Below, in pieces: positions 30,162 to 38,939 of a stretch of 64,000 bases of DNA. Source of the DNA: Paenibacillus zeirhizosphaerae. Lineage in GTDB: Bacteria; Bacillota; Bacilli; Paenibacillales; Paenibacillaceae. Location of the stretch: NCBI RefSeq assembly GCF_030705605.1, contig NZ_JAPCKK010000031.1, positions 124,001 to 188,000 on the forward strand, given 5' to 3'. Position 1 is the stretch's first letter. Every line of letters starts with the position of its first letter. A program made the translations under genes and the position numbers. The notes beneath the pieces are model-generated. The model was not told the DNA's origin. It was given only the letters and a program-made list of their open reading frames with translations, and ran no database searches.

Positions 30162-30906
30162 CCTTGCACCCCAAACCGCTGCGGCCATCCCCGTTCTGGA
30201 AATTTTCGGTCCCACCGTGCAGGGCGAAGGTATGGTGATCGGACGTAAAACGATGTTCGTCCGCACCGCGGGCTGCGATTATCGGTGTTCCTGGTGCGAC
30301 TCCGCCTTCACCTGGGATGGCAGCGCGAAAGACCAGATTCGCCGCCTGAGCGCGGAAGAGATCTGGCAGGAGCTGTACAGTCTTGGCGGCGAGCGCTTCT
30401 CACATGTTACCCTTTCCGGCGGCAATCCGGCGCTTCTGCCCCAGCTTGCCTCGCTGATAGAGCTGCTGCGCGGCAAAGGAGTAACGACCGCCGTAGAGAC
30501 GCAAGGTTCACGTTGGCAGAATTGGCTACTGGACATCGATGAAGTCACGATTTCCCCAAAGCCGCCAAGCTCAGGCATGAGCACTGATTGGGATGCGCTG
30601 GATGATATGATTCGCCGTCTCTCCGGTCGCTCGCAGGCCTATGCCGTCAGCCTGAAGGTCGTTATTTTCGACGAAGCCGATCTGGATTATGCCCGCTCGC
30701 TTCATCAGCGTTATCCTGATCAGGAATTTTATCTGCAAACGGGCAATCCTGATGTACATTCACTCGATACGGCAGGCCAGGCAGCCTCACTGCTGGCCCG
30801 TTATGAATGGCTGATTAACCTTGTCATGGAAGACCACCGACTGAATGACGTTCGTGTGCTTCCGCAGCTTCACACCTTGGTCTGGGGCAATAAAAGAGGA
30901 GTTTAG
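30154..30906 (+). CDS. queE: 7-carboxy-7-deazaguanine synthase QueE
   Basis: 250 residues, a radical SAM enzyme that contracts the pterin ring to 7-carboxy-7-deazaguanine. The cluster motif CDYRCSWC gives Cys41, Cys45 and Cys48. EIFGPTVQGEG near the N-terminus is the QueE signature and LSGGNPALL is the SAM-binding strand. The ATG at 30154 overlaps the queD stop; the frame is open further upstream inside queD but this start gives the family N-terminus. Confidence 0.95.
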   Translation: MSSLAPQTAAAIPVLEIFGPTVQGEGMVIGRKTMFVRTAGCDYRCSWCDSAFTWDGSAKDQIRRLSAEEIWQELYSLGGERFSHVTLSGGNPALLPQLASLIELLRGKGVTTAVETQGSRWQNWLLDIDEVTISPKPPSSGMSTDWDALDDMIRRLSGRSQAYAVSLKVVIFDEADLDYARSLHQRYPDQEFYLQTGNPDVHSLDTAGQAASLLARYEWLINLVMEDHRLNDVRVLPQLHTLVWGNKRGV

Positions 30907-30945
30907 CGTCAATATATATCATTTTGTTATTAAAGGAGATTTAAT

Positions 30946-31443
30946 ATGGCAGGCAGAGAACGAGAGGAAATGCAGGACATTACGCTCCTGGGCAATCAGG
31001 GGACCACATACAAGTTCGAATACGATCCTGACATCCTGGAAAGCTTCGACAACAAGCATCCTTACCGCGATTATTTTGTGAAATTTAACTGTCCCGAATT
31101 TACAAGTCTGTGCCCGATTACCGGCCAGCCGGATTTTGCGACCATCTATATTAGCTATATTCCGGATATTAAGATGGTGGAAAGCAAATCTCTGAAGCTG
31201 TACCTGTTCAGCTTCCGCAACCACGGAGACTTTCACGAGGACTGCGTTAATATTATGATGAACGACCTGATTAAGCTGATGGACCCCCGCTATATTGAGG
31301 TATGGGGAAAATTCACGCCGCGTGGCGGCATTTCCATCGATCCGTACTGCAACTACGGGCGTCCCGGTACCAAGTACGAGGAAATGGCGCAGCAACGGCT
31401 GTTCAACCACGATCTGTATCCGGAAAAAGTGGACAACCGCTAA
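30946..31443 (+). CDS. queF: NADPH-dependent preQ0 reductase QueF
   Basis: 165 residues, reducing the nitrile of preQ0 to preQ1, the last soluble precursor of queuosine. It is the short, single-domain type with the active-site Cys56 and Asp63 in SLCPITGQPDF, and ESKSLKLYLFSFRNHGDFHE is the QueF motif. AAAGGAG precedes the ATG. It closes the queCDEF operon. Confidence 0.96.
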   Translation: MAGREREEMQDITLLGNQGTTYKFEYDPDILESFDNKHPYRDYFVKFNCPEFTSLCPITGQPDFATIYISYIPDIKMVESKSLKLYLFSFRNHGDFHEDCVNIMMNDLIKLMDPRYIEVWGKFTPRGGISIDPYCNYGRPGTKYEEMAQQRLFNHDLYPEKVDNR

Positions 31444-31448
31444 TCAGC

Positions 31449-31490
31449 AGGGGAGATTCCAAAGGTTCTTTGACCTGGAGCTCCCCTTTT
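31449..31490 (+). terminator. Terminator of the que operon
   Basis: AGGGGAG (31449-31455) pairs with CTCCCCT (31481-31487) and is followed by T's. Confidence 0.65.
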
Positions 31491-31668
31491 CCTGTTCCGA
31501 GACGCTCCGTGCCTGTTTCTCCCCTCAAACAACCAACAGAACTTCTAGTCCAAAGGAGCTTCCTGCGATTCCTCACTTTATAAGGGTTGCCGGGATGACA
31601 TGACTGCGTTATATTTTAAAAAATACATATCAGCACTACTCTTGCTGCTGTTACAAACGGAGGTAATC

Positions 31669-32937
31669 ATGTCCATAAAAAACGCTGCGAAAAGCGCCTC
31701 TGGCCGTCCGCTGCCCATTCCCGGCCAGGAGCCGAAGGCGACGGTATTCGCTGTTCTGCTTGCCATTAGCCTTGTGCACCTGTTCAACGATACCATTCAG
31801 TCGGTCATCCCGGCGATCTTTCCGATCCTGATGGATTCGATGCAGCTCACCTACACCCAGCTCGGGTGGATTTCCTTCGCCATTAACTTTACGGCATCCA
31901 TCATGCAACCCGTTGTCGGCATGTTCTCAGACAGAAGGCCCACTCCTTCCCTGCTGCCTATTGGCATGGGCTTTACCCTCACGGGAATGCTGCTTCTCGC
32001 CTTGGCGCAGGATTATGCAGCAGTTCTGCTCGCAGTCGTCTTCGTTGGACTAGGCTCCGCCGCATTTCACCCGGAAGGCTCGCGTGTCTCCCATATGGCT
32101 GCCGGCTCCCGGCGGGGACTCGCTCAGTCCATCTTTCAGGTAGGCGGCAATGCCGGCCAGTCGCTGGCCCCGCTGCTGACGAGCCTTGTGTTCGTCCCCT
32201 TGGGCCAATTCGGAGCCATCTGGTTCACAGTGGTCGCAGGCGCTGGCATCCTGGTACAGGTCTTCATCGCCCGCTGGTACGGACAGATGCTGCGAACGGA
32301 GCTGTACCAACGCAAGACAACGAAGGCACGCCGACTCAAACCGGACGTCAAGAACCGTATTATATTCGCCCTCGTGGTGCTCATTGTTCTTGTGTTTGTC
32401 CGCTCATGGTATAATGCTTCGATCGGAAGCTACTATTCCTTTTATTTGATTCAGGTGTTCAATTTACCACTGGAGACGGCCATGGTCTACATCTTCCTAT
32501 TTCTCGGCGCAGGTGCGCTGGGTACTTTCTTCGGAGGTCCCCTGGCAGACCGCTTCGGCAAACGGAACATGATTTTTCTGTCGATGGCGCTCTCCGCTCC
32601 ACTGGCGCTGCTGCTGCCGTATGCCAATCTGTTCTGGACCGGCGTACTGCTGGCGCTGATCGGCTTCATCATGCTGTCAAGCTTCTCCGTGACGGTGGTA
32701 TATGCCCAAATGCTGATTCCGGGCAGAATCGGCACCATTTCCGGCCTGATTACGGGTCTCGCCTTCGGCCTTGGAGGTGTCGGCGCACTCGTGCTCGGAA
32801 ACTGGATCGACAAGGTGGGGATTGAAAAAGTGATGGTGCTGTGCGGATTCCTGCCGCTGCTCGGTGTGTTAAGCTTCCTGCTGCCTTCTGACAAGCAATT
32901 GAACCGCTGGGCCGAAGAAAACGGAGCGGAAGTATAA
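31669..32937 (+). CDS. MFS exporter, fosmidomycin-resistance (Fsr) type
   Basis: 422 residues with about 12 membrane segments. Fsr-type signatures are the first segment LLAISLVHLFNDTIQSVIPA, then LGWISFAINFTASIMQPVVG and GLGSAAFHPEGSRVSHMAAG. Homologues export fosmidomycin and related compounds. The frame opens 23 codons earlier, but ACGGAGGTAATC before the ATG at 31669 sets the start. It is separated from queF by a terminator and is monocistronic. The substrate is not shown by sequence. Confidence 0.87.
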   Translation: MSIKNAAKSASGRPLPIPGQEPKATVFAVLLAISLVHLFNDTIQSVIPAIFPILMDSMQLTYTQLGWISFAINFTASIMQPVVGMFSDRRPTPSLLPIGMGFTLTGMLLLALAQDYAAVLLAVVFVGLGSAAFHPEGSRVSHMAAGSRRGLAQSIFQVGGNAGQSLAPLLTSLVFVPLGQFGAIWFTVVAGAGILVQVFIARWYGQMLRTELYQRKTTKARRLKPDVKNRIIFALVVLIVLVFVRSWYNASIGSYYSFYLIQVFNLPLETAMVYIFLFLGAGALGTFFGGPLADRFGKRNMIFLSMALSAPLALLLPYANLFWTGVLLALIGFIMLSSFSVTVVYAQMLIPGRIGTISGLITGLAFGLGGVGALVLGNWIDKVGIEKVMVLCGFLPLLGVLSFLLPSDKQLNRWAEENGAEV

Positions 32938-33141
32938 GCACACACCGTTTCCTGGAGCGTTCCTCTACGTGTTTCAGAGTCCGCTCCGGGAACGAAGCAT
33001 TCCTACAATCGCTGTTGACCCTTCGTGTCAAAGGCGAACGCTTCGCTTTTCCGGAATTGCTTCGTCCCCTCCGCTGCTGCGTGCATACTCCTCGTAAGAA
33101 AAGCATAAGAAATCGCAGGGGCCTTACGCGTTCCTGCTTGT

Positions 33142-33190
33142 ACAAAAAAGGCAAAGGACAGGGTGATTTTTCCGCTGTTCTTTGCCTTTG
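33142..33190. terminator. Convergent terminator between Fsr and EcsC genes
   Basis: GGCAAAGGACAG (33150-33161) pairs with CTGTTCTTTGCC (33175-33186), with a T run on the minus side. It serves mainly the EcsC gene. Confidence 0.75.
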
Positions 33191-33192
33191 TG

Positions 33193-34038
33193 CTAATTTG
33201 AGTCAGCGGCTGCGCCCTCCTCCTCAGCAAGCCTCTGCAGAATGCGCCGCTTTTTATACAACATCTTGCCTGCCTCCGCCACATCACCGATAGCGCTGCG
33301 GTTAATCAGCGAACCGAACAGCATTCCGGCCACAGGCACGAGCTGAAATAGCTTTTTCCAACCGAAATTATCCCTGTAGGTGTTCAGGACCTCGCGCCAG
33401 CCCTGAATTTGCGCAGCCACCTGATCCTCGCCATCCCGTGGCGCGTCATATCTGGCCAGTTCCTCCAGCACTGCCTTCTTGCCGACAATGTCGGAAGAAG
33501 CAAACTGAAGACATTTAATAATAAACACACGCTCGCGTTTGTCTTTCGGATCAAAGCCGTAACATATGGCCATCTCCTGCAGCACCTTAAGCGACAATCC
33601 GAGCACAAGCGGAATATCCGCTGCCAGTGTAAAAAAGCCTCCAAACCCCGTTGTTGCTCCCTGGGCTGTAGCCAAGGTGATCCGCCCGGCAGCCAGATCA
33701 TCCGCAGTCTGGTCCATGACAGCTACCGGAAGCGTAGAGACCTGCGCCAGCGTCAGTGATTCTTCCTCCCCGGCTGCCTTCTGCAGCCGTTTAAGAACCG
33801 TGCTCTCCTTCACAAGATACTGGCCGCCACTCTGCACGAAGCCGCCGAGCTCGTTCAAGGCTGTGCCAATTTTGTCCTTGATCACCTTGGGTGTAATTTT
33901 ATCCAGCAGCATGAAGGGAATACGGCCGATTTTTTCCCAAAAGAATACATCCTTCTGCTCCTTCTCCCACTGCTCGATCTTCCTGATTTCATCCCGCAGA
34001 TATTCCCTGCTCTCCGGCACACCGCTCTGCTGTCCCAT
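33193..34038 (-). CDS. EcsC family protein
   Basis: 281 residues of the EcsC family (YLRDEIRKIEQWEKEQKDVF, then ATTGFGGFFTLAADIPLVLG and LFGSLINRSAIGDVAEAG). The family takes its name from the third gene of the B. subtilis ecs operon, whose role is unclear. A glycine-rich hydrophobic stretch in the middle suggests membrane contact. No ecsAB genes lie nearby. It is divergent from the ABC exporter operon. Confidence 0.88.
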   Translation of the reverse strand: MGQQSGVPESREYLRDEIRKIEQWEKEQKDVFFWEKIGRIPFMLLDKITPKVIKDKIGTALNELGGFVQSGGQYLVKESTVLKRLQKAAGEEESLTLAQVSTLPVAVMDQTADDLAAGRITLATAQGATTGFGGFFTLAADIPLVLGLSLKVLQEMAICYGFDPKDKRERVFIIKCLQFASSDIVGKKAVLEELARYDAPRDGEDQVAAQIQGWREVLNTYRDNFGWKKLFQLVPVAGMLFGSLINRSAIGDVAEAGKMLYKKRRILQRLAEEEGAAADSN

Positions 34039-34116
34039 ATGTTCAATCCCTCTTTCGGAGTAAATAATCTATTCTAGTCTATACGTTCATAACATGGTAA
34101 AGGATACACGCAAGCG

Positions 34117-34145
34117 TTGACAAGTTCGGTCTTTTTCGCAAGAAT
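34117..34145 (+). promoter_or_regulatory. Probable promoter of the ABC exporter operon
   Basis: TTGACA (34117-34122) is a consensus -35; AAGAAT at 34140-34145 is a weak -10 at 17 bp. It precedes a leader of roughly 110 bases with an attenuator-like hairpin. Confidence 0.45.
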
Positions 34146-34150
34146 ATGTA

Positions 34151-34261
34151 ATGGTATACAGAACGAAAAATCATCGCTTGAAAGGGCACGGCGCGTCAGA
34201 AGGAGCGCCTGCCCTTTTCTTGCCTGACGGTTCACCCGTCCGAAAGGAGCGATCCCATTGA
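34151..34261 (+). CDS. Leader ORF of the ABC exporter (BmrB-like position)
   Basis: An open frame of 36 residues (MVYRTKNHRLKGHGASEGAP, then ALFLPDGSPVRKERSH) runs through the hairpin at 34181-34218. It ends with a TGA that overlaps the TTG start of the exporter gene. In B. subtilis the bmrCD exporter is controlled by ribosome stalling on the bmrB leader peptide, and this has the same layout. No strong ribosome site is visible before the ATG, which lowers confidence. Confidence 0.4.
   Translation: MVYRTKNHRLKGHGASEGAPALFLPDGSPVRKERSH
34181..34222 (+). terminator. Attenuator hairpin in the exporter leader
   Basis: AAAGGGCACGGCGC (34181-34194) pairs with GCGCCTGCCCTTT (34205-34217) with one unpaired base, followed by TTCTT. 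It forms a terminator ahead of the coding region, so transcription must read through it for expression. Confidence 0.65.
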
Positions 34262-36009
34262 ATGATAAGGAACTTCTCAAGGATTATGTCAAAAAGCATT
34301 GGGCAGCATACACGATCGCCGTTCTGCTCATCATCGCCTCCAATATCGACCAGGCGCTGCTTCCGCTGCTGCTTGGACACTTTACCGATCGTCTCCAGCA
34401 GGGGCTGCTGACGATGCAGGATGTGATCCGCTACAGTCTGCTTGTGCTGGCTGTAGCCGTAACCTACAATGCTTTGTTCGCGCTTGGACAGTATACCGTT
34501 ATGAAGCTGGGCAGACGTTTTGAGTTTTTCACTCGTGACAAATTATTCGGCAAATTTTCCGAGCTTGGGGTACAGTATTATGCCAAGCAAGGGAACGGCA
34601 AGCTGCTCAGCTATGTCCTGAATGACGTGACCTATGTTCGGGAAGCCATTTCTAACGGGATTACCCAAACGACGAATGCCGTTTTTCTGCTGCTCTCCTG
34701 TATCGTTATGATGCTGATTAGCGGTATTCCCCCTCTGCTGATCTGTGTCAGCGCAGGACCGCTGCTGCTGATCCCTTTTCTCGTCGTTTATTTCGGCCCG
34801 CGCATTCGTGAACGCTCCAGACGTGTGCAGGAGTCCATTGCGGCCATGACCGAAGCGGCCGAGGAACAGCTTAACGGAATCCGAATCTCCAAAACGTTCG
34901 CCGTCGAAGAAATTGCGCGCGCACGATACGGGGCCACGGTTGACGGCATTACAGAGAAACAGTTGAAGCTTGTCCGTTTGTCCTCTCTGTTTCAATCATT
35001 ATTGCCTTTTCTGGGCTCCATCTCGCTCGTCATTTCACTTCTTAGCGGCGGTTTCATGGTCATGAACGGCAGCCTTACGCTCGGCAGCTTCGTGGCCCTC
35101 ACCCTCTATTTGCGCATTATAGGAGGGCCGCTTCAGCAGATCGGCAACGTCATTAACATGATGCAGCGCTCGGGAGCCTCTCTGGAAAGAGTAAATAGGC
35201 TGATGGCGGAGGTTCCCGACGTCCGCGACAGTGAAAAGCCTGCCAGGCTCGAAGCCGTTCACGATATCATGTTAAGCGGTCTGACCTTCACCTATCCCGG
35301 AAGCAGCCTGCCTGCCTTGAAGAACCTGAACCTGTCCATCCGGGAAGGGCAGACGCTGGGCATTGTCGGCAAGACCGGCAGCGGCAAGAGCACGCTGATA
35401 CATCTGCTGCTCCGTATATATGACCCTCCTGAAGGAAGCATGTGCATCAATGGCAGGGACATCCATACGTACTCGCTGGACAGCCTGCGCTCCACCATTG
35501 CCTACGTGCCTCAGGACGGCTTTCTGTTCAGCACGACCATCCGCGATAACATTGCGTTTAGCGACCGTGCAGCACCGATGCTCCTCATCGAGGACGGGGC
35601 CAGACAGGCGATGATTTATGACAACATCATCCGCTTCCCCGACCGATTCGATACCCGGCTCGGCGAACGTGGCGTCACGCTGTCCGGTGGGCAGAGACAA
35701 CGCACCAGCCTCGCACGCGGGCTGATCAAGAACTCATCGCTGCTCATTCTCGATGACAGCATGAGCGCCGTGGACGCCGTAACCGAGAAGGGTATTCTCG
35801 CCAGTCTGCGCAGCATGCGCAAAGGAAAAACAACGCTGATCGTCTCGCACCGCATTAGTGCAGTCATGCATGCGGACCAGATTATCGTGCTTGAGGAAGG
35901 CCAATTGGCGGAATCGGGAACACACCCCGAGCTGCTTGCGCGGCAAGGCATTTACGCAGCCATGCACAAACTGCAGGAGGAGGGATTACAGGATGCCGCA
36001 GACCAGTAA
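34258..36009 (+). CDS. ABC multidrug exporter half, BmrC/YheI-like
   Basis: 583 residues: a six-segment membrane domain (about 1-310) and an ATPase domain with Walker A GKTGSGKST, Q-loop YVPQDG, signature LSGGQRQR and Walker B LILDD. The residue after the Walker B Asp is Asp in place of the catalytic Glu, so this half carries the degenerate ATP site, as expected for the BmrC-type half of a heterodimer. The size also matches BmrC. It starts at TTG eight bases after AAAGGAG and overlaps the next gene by 17 bases. Confidence 0.9.
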   Translation: MNDKELLKDYVKKHWAAYTIAVLLIIASNIDQALLPLLLGHFTDRLQQGLLTMQDVIRYSLLVLAVAVTYNALFALGQYTVMKLGRRFEFFTRDKLFGKFSELGVQYYAKQGNGKLLSYVLNDVTYVREAISNGITQTTNAVFLLLSCIVMMLISGIPPLLICVSAGPLLLIPFLVVYFGPRIRERSRRVQESIAAMTEAAEEQLNGIRISKTFAVEEIARARYGATVDGITEKQLKLVRLSSLFQSLLPFLGSISLVISLLSGGFMVMNGSLTLGSFVALTLYLRIIGGPLQQIGNVINMMQRSGASLERVNRLMAEVPDVRDSEKPARLEAVHDIMLSGLTFTYPGSSLPALKNLNLSIREGQTLGIVGKTGSGKSTLIHLLLRIYDPPEGSMCINGRDIHTYSLDSLRSTIAYVPQDGFLFSTTIRDNIAFSDRAAPMLLIEDGARQAMIYDNIIRFPDRFDTRLGERGVTLSGGQRQRTSLARGLIKNSSLLILDDSMSAVDAVTEKGILASLRSMRKGKTTLIVSHRISAVMHADQIIVLEEGQLAESGTHPELLARQGIYAAMHKLQEEGLQDAADQ

Positions 36010-37804
36010 CGTATCCACAGAACATGAACCCGGCAAACCAATAGCCAGACGTGCCAGTGCATTCCGCGCCATTTTAAGATACGCCCGCCCGCATGCCTGG
36101 ACCTTCGCAGCCATTACATTATGCTCGCTGTTGGGTATTTCCGCCGACCTGCTGCAGCCGTATCTCGTAAAAATCGCCATTGATGATCATCTGGCGGCTG
36201 GACGAAGCGATGCTGGCTTTCTTATCGGCATTAGTCTTGTTTATTTCGCACTGGCAGTCGTTAGCCTTGCGTTCACTTATATACAGAACAACCTGCTGCA
36301 ATATGCGGGGCAAAGTGTGGTTGCCCGTATCCGCAAGGATCTCTTTAATCATATTTCCCGCTTATCCATGTCCTTCTTCGACCGCTTTCACATCGGCAGT
36401 CTGGTCACTAATGTCTCCAGCGACACCGAAACCATCAGCCAGTTCTTCACCCAGGTGCTGCTAAGCATTATTCGTGACGGTATGATGCTGGTGCTCATTA
36501 TCTATTTCATGTTCAAGCTGGACCCCATGCTTGCCTGGTGCGCAGTGCTGATTCTGCCCGTTGTCGGCGTGATCGCCATTTCGTTCCGCTCCTATCTGCG
36601 CAGAACCTATCAGCAGGCCCGCAGCAGACTGTCCCGCCTGATCGCCTTCACCGCCGAAAATCTGGCCGGCATGTTCCTGATTCAGGCCTTCCGCCAGGAG
36701 AAGGAGCAAATCCGGCGTTTTGATGAACAGAACCGGGATTATCTGGCCGCCAACATCCGGCAGGTCCGCTCTAACGTACTATTTAACAGAACATTTGATA
36801 TCCTCGGCAATACTGCATTGGCGCTTATCGTCTGGCTCGGCGGCAAAGCTGTGCTGGATGACACCATCCAGTTCGGCGTACTGTATGCATTCATCAGCTA
36901 CATCCGTCAGTTCTTCCAGCCGATTAACCAGATTACCTCCCAGTGGAACACGCTTCAATCCACAACAGTTTCCATGGAACGAATCTGGCGCATCTTATCG
37001 ACAGAGCCGGATGTCCGCGACCCCCGGCCGGAGAACACCGCCGCTCTGCAGCCAGAGGATGTGAAGGGACAAATCGATTTTGAACATGTCAGCTTCGGCT
37101 ATATTCCGAATGTGCCGGTGATCACCCATCTGAATCTCCATATCGCCCCTGGCCAAATGCTCGGTGTCGTCGGCACAACAGGGGCCGGTAAAAGCACCCT
37201 GATCAGCCTGCTCAACCGATTTTATGATGTGACTGAGGGTTGCATTCGGGTTGACGACCGCGATATCCGCAGCATTCCGCAGGAGATTCTGCACCGCATT
37301 GTCGGCTTAATCCAGCAAGAGCCATTCCTGTTCTCCGGCTCCATCATCGACAATGTGAGGCTGTTCCGGCAGGATATTTCCCGCGAACGGGTCATCGAGG
37401 CCTGCCGCTTCGTCGGCGCCCATACGATGATCGAGCGTCTCTCGGCAGGTTATGATACCCTGCTGTCCGAACGCGGGAGCGGGCTATCCGCCGGGGAAAG
37501 GCAGCTTATATCTTTTGCCCGGATCGTCGTATTTGCACCCAAAATTCTCATTCTGGACGAGGCAACAGCTAATCTGGATTCGCACACCGAGCAACTGGTA
37601 CAGCAGGCTCTGCAATCCGTCTCCGCCGGACGCACCACCATCGTAATCGCCCACCGCCTGTCTACGGTGATGCATGCCGACCGCATTATCGCCATGAAGG
37701 ACGGACAGATTGTTGAGCAGGGCACGCATGAGACTTTGATGGCCCTGAACGGGTACTATGCAGACTTATACCGGCATGCGAAGGAAGCAAGCAGCACGGG
37801 TTAA
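35993..37804 (+). CDS. ABC multidrug exporter half, BmrD/YheH-like
   Basis: 603 residues with an N-terminal membrane domain (about 25-340) and an ATPase domain with Walker A GTTGAGKST, a LIQQEPFLFSG Q-loop, signature LSAGERQL and Walker B LILDEA with the catalytic Glu present. Together with the upstream half it forms an asymmetric exporter with one active ATP site. The ATG at 35993 follows GGAGGAGGG and lies inside the end of the first gene, so translation is coupled. Substrates are probably drugs or other hydrophobic compounds, by analogy with BmrCD. Confidence 0.9.
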   Translation: MPQTSNVSTEHEPGKPIARRASAFRAILRYARPHAWTFAAITLCSLLGISADLLQPYLVKIAIDDHLAAGRSDAGFLIGISLVYFALAVVSLAFTYIQNNLLQYAGQSVVARIRKDLFNHISRLSMSFFDRFHIGSLVTNVSSDTETISQFFTQVLLSIIRDGMMLVLIIYFMFKLDPMLAWCAVLILPVVGVIAISFRSYLRRTYQQARSRLSRLIAFTAENLAGMFLIQAFRQEKEQIRRFDEQNRDYLAANIRQVRSNVLFNRTFDILGNTALALIVWLGGKAVLDDTIQFGVLYAFISYIRQFFQPINQITSQWNTLQSTTVSMERIWRILSTEPDVRDPRPENTAALQPEDVKGQIDFEHVSFGYIPNVPVITHLNLHIAPGQMLGVVGTTGAGKSTLISLLNRFYDVTEGCIRVDDRDIRSIPQEILHRIVGLIQQEPFLFSGSIIDNVRLFRQDISRERVIEACRFVGAHTMIERLSAGYDTLLSERGSGLSAGERQLISFARIVVFAPKILILDEATANLDSHTEQLVQQALQSVSAGRTTIVIAHRLSTVMHADRIIAMKDGQIVEQGTHETLMALNGYYADLYRHAKEASSTG

Positions 37805-37904
37805 CCGAATTTTTTCGTCAATAAGCCTGAACAAGATGTGAAAACAGCTCTCTATTGTGTACAATCTATCTATATACATCAGTATACAGTTAAAGGAGTT
37901 TTGC

Positions 37905-38735
37905 ATGAATCATACTTTATCCGTTTTTTCTTTGGAAGAGCTTGCCTTGGCCTTTTCACTGCTTGATGCAGATGAGCAAACGGAGCATCTGCTGCAGTCT
38001 TTCTACGGTAATATGTCCGGGGGCCAGAAAAGACTGCTGTTTGTGGCTGCCAGACACAGTCTGATATCGAAGGGCTTTATTCTTCCTGTAAATGATCCTG
38101 CGGACAAGGATGTACTAATGCCAGACATCGAGCAAATGCTTCGCCATCTGATTCAAAGCAAGCATAAATTGCTGGGGATTATGGAAAATGAGGACGAGGA
38201 GACCCTGATGGTTCACGTATCACAGGGAAAGCACATATATCACTTGTCCAAAAAAAATGCGGTTCATTTCCTCGGCTGGACGTCCCCTGTGGACTGGATC
38301 GATCGGTTTACAGCCTTTTTCCGGCTAAGCAGCGCCGGGTCTGAAATTCTCGTCCGGCATGATCGTTCGACACTGTTATCTCCCGTACTGTGGAATAAAT
38401 TGACGGATGAGGATTGGGACCAGTCCACCGATATCCTGACCTGGGATATCCCCTCCTCCCAGAAGGATCTGCTCATACACTGGTACCGCGATTACTTGGC
38501 TAACGACCGGCTGCTGCATCGGATCAGCTATATCGTGCAGGACAACAGCGGACCTCCTCAAGCAGCCGACGTCCTGTACATTTTGCCAGATCAAGCGGGA
38601 GTATGGACTGTACACCAGCAGCCCCACGAGTCGAATACGGAACAGCGCATTTCCATCGCTCTGCTGACGCTGGAGGAATGGAAGCAGCAGCTCGTCCGCT
38701 TCACGGCCCAGCTCACGGAATCCAATCCGAGCTGA
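37905..38735 (+). CDS. Hypothetical protein, 276 residues
   Basis: A soluble acidic protein with no signal peptide or membrane segment that I do not recognise. It opens LSVFSLEELALAFSLLDADE, with a helical region, then beta-rich stretches (EETLMVHVSQGKHIYHLS) and a C-terminal helix (LLTLEEWKQQLVRFTAQL). The layout resembles secretion-chaperone-like (EspG/ESX-associated) proteins only loosely. AAAGGAG precedes the ATG at 37905. It begins 100 bases after the exporter operon and has its own terminator. Confidence 0.7.
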   Translation: MNHTLSVFSLEELALAFSLLDADEQTEHLLQSFYGNMSGGQKRLLFVAARHSLISKGFILPVNDPADKDVLMPDIEQMLRHLIQSKHKLLGIMENEDEETLMVHVSQGKHIYHLSKKNAVHFLGWTSPVDWIDRFTAFFRLSSAGSEILVRHDRSTLLSPVLWNKLTDEDWDQSTDILTWDIPSSQKDLLIHWYRDYLANDRLLHRISYIVQDNSGPPQAADVLYILPDQAGVWTVHQQPHESNTEQRISIALLTLEEWKQQLVRFTAQLTESNPS

Positions 38736-38759
38736 TGCTGCGGAAACGGATGGATAAAC

Positions 38760-38808
38760 AACAAACGGCAAGACCGTTCCCCTCAAGGGTGCAGGCTTGC
38801 CGTTTTGT
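38760..38808. terminator. Terminator between convergent genes
   Basis: ACAAACGGCAAG (38761-38772) pairs with CTTGCCGTTTTGT (38796-38808). It serves the hypothetical gene and may also act on the opposite strand. Confidence 0.7.
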
Positions 38809-38939
38809 TGTTGCCATGTGTTGTCATTACGCAAGCAAGCTGCTGTCAATCTTCACAACAGCCTTGCGCTCGGTATTGCTTCACAGACGCTCCTGAAGCT
38901 GCGCTAACAGAGCTTGTGCTGTGGAAGCAAGCGGGAAGA

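Noticed and set aside
36180..37725. Several 60-114 residue frames inside the second ABC exporter gene
   Set aside because: All are alternative frames of the well-supported exporter reading frame.
37905..38735. EspG-like ESX secretion chaperone
   Set aside because: The likeness is only in general layout, and no ESX/WXG100 genes lie in the window, so the protein is left as unknown.
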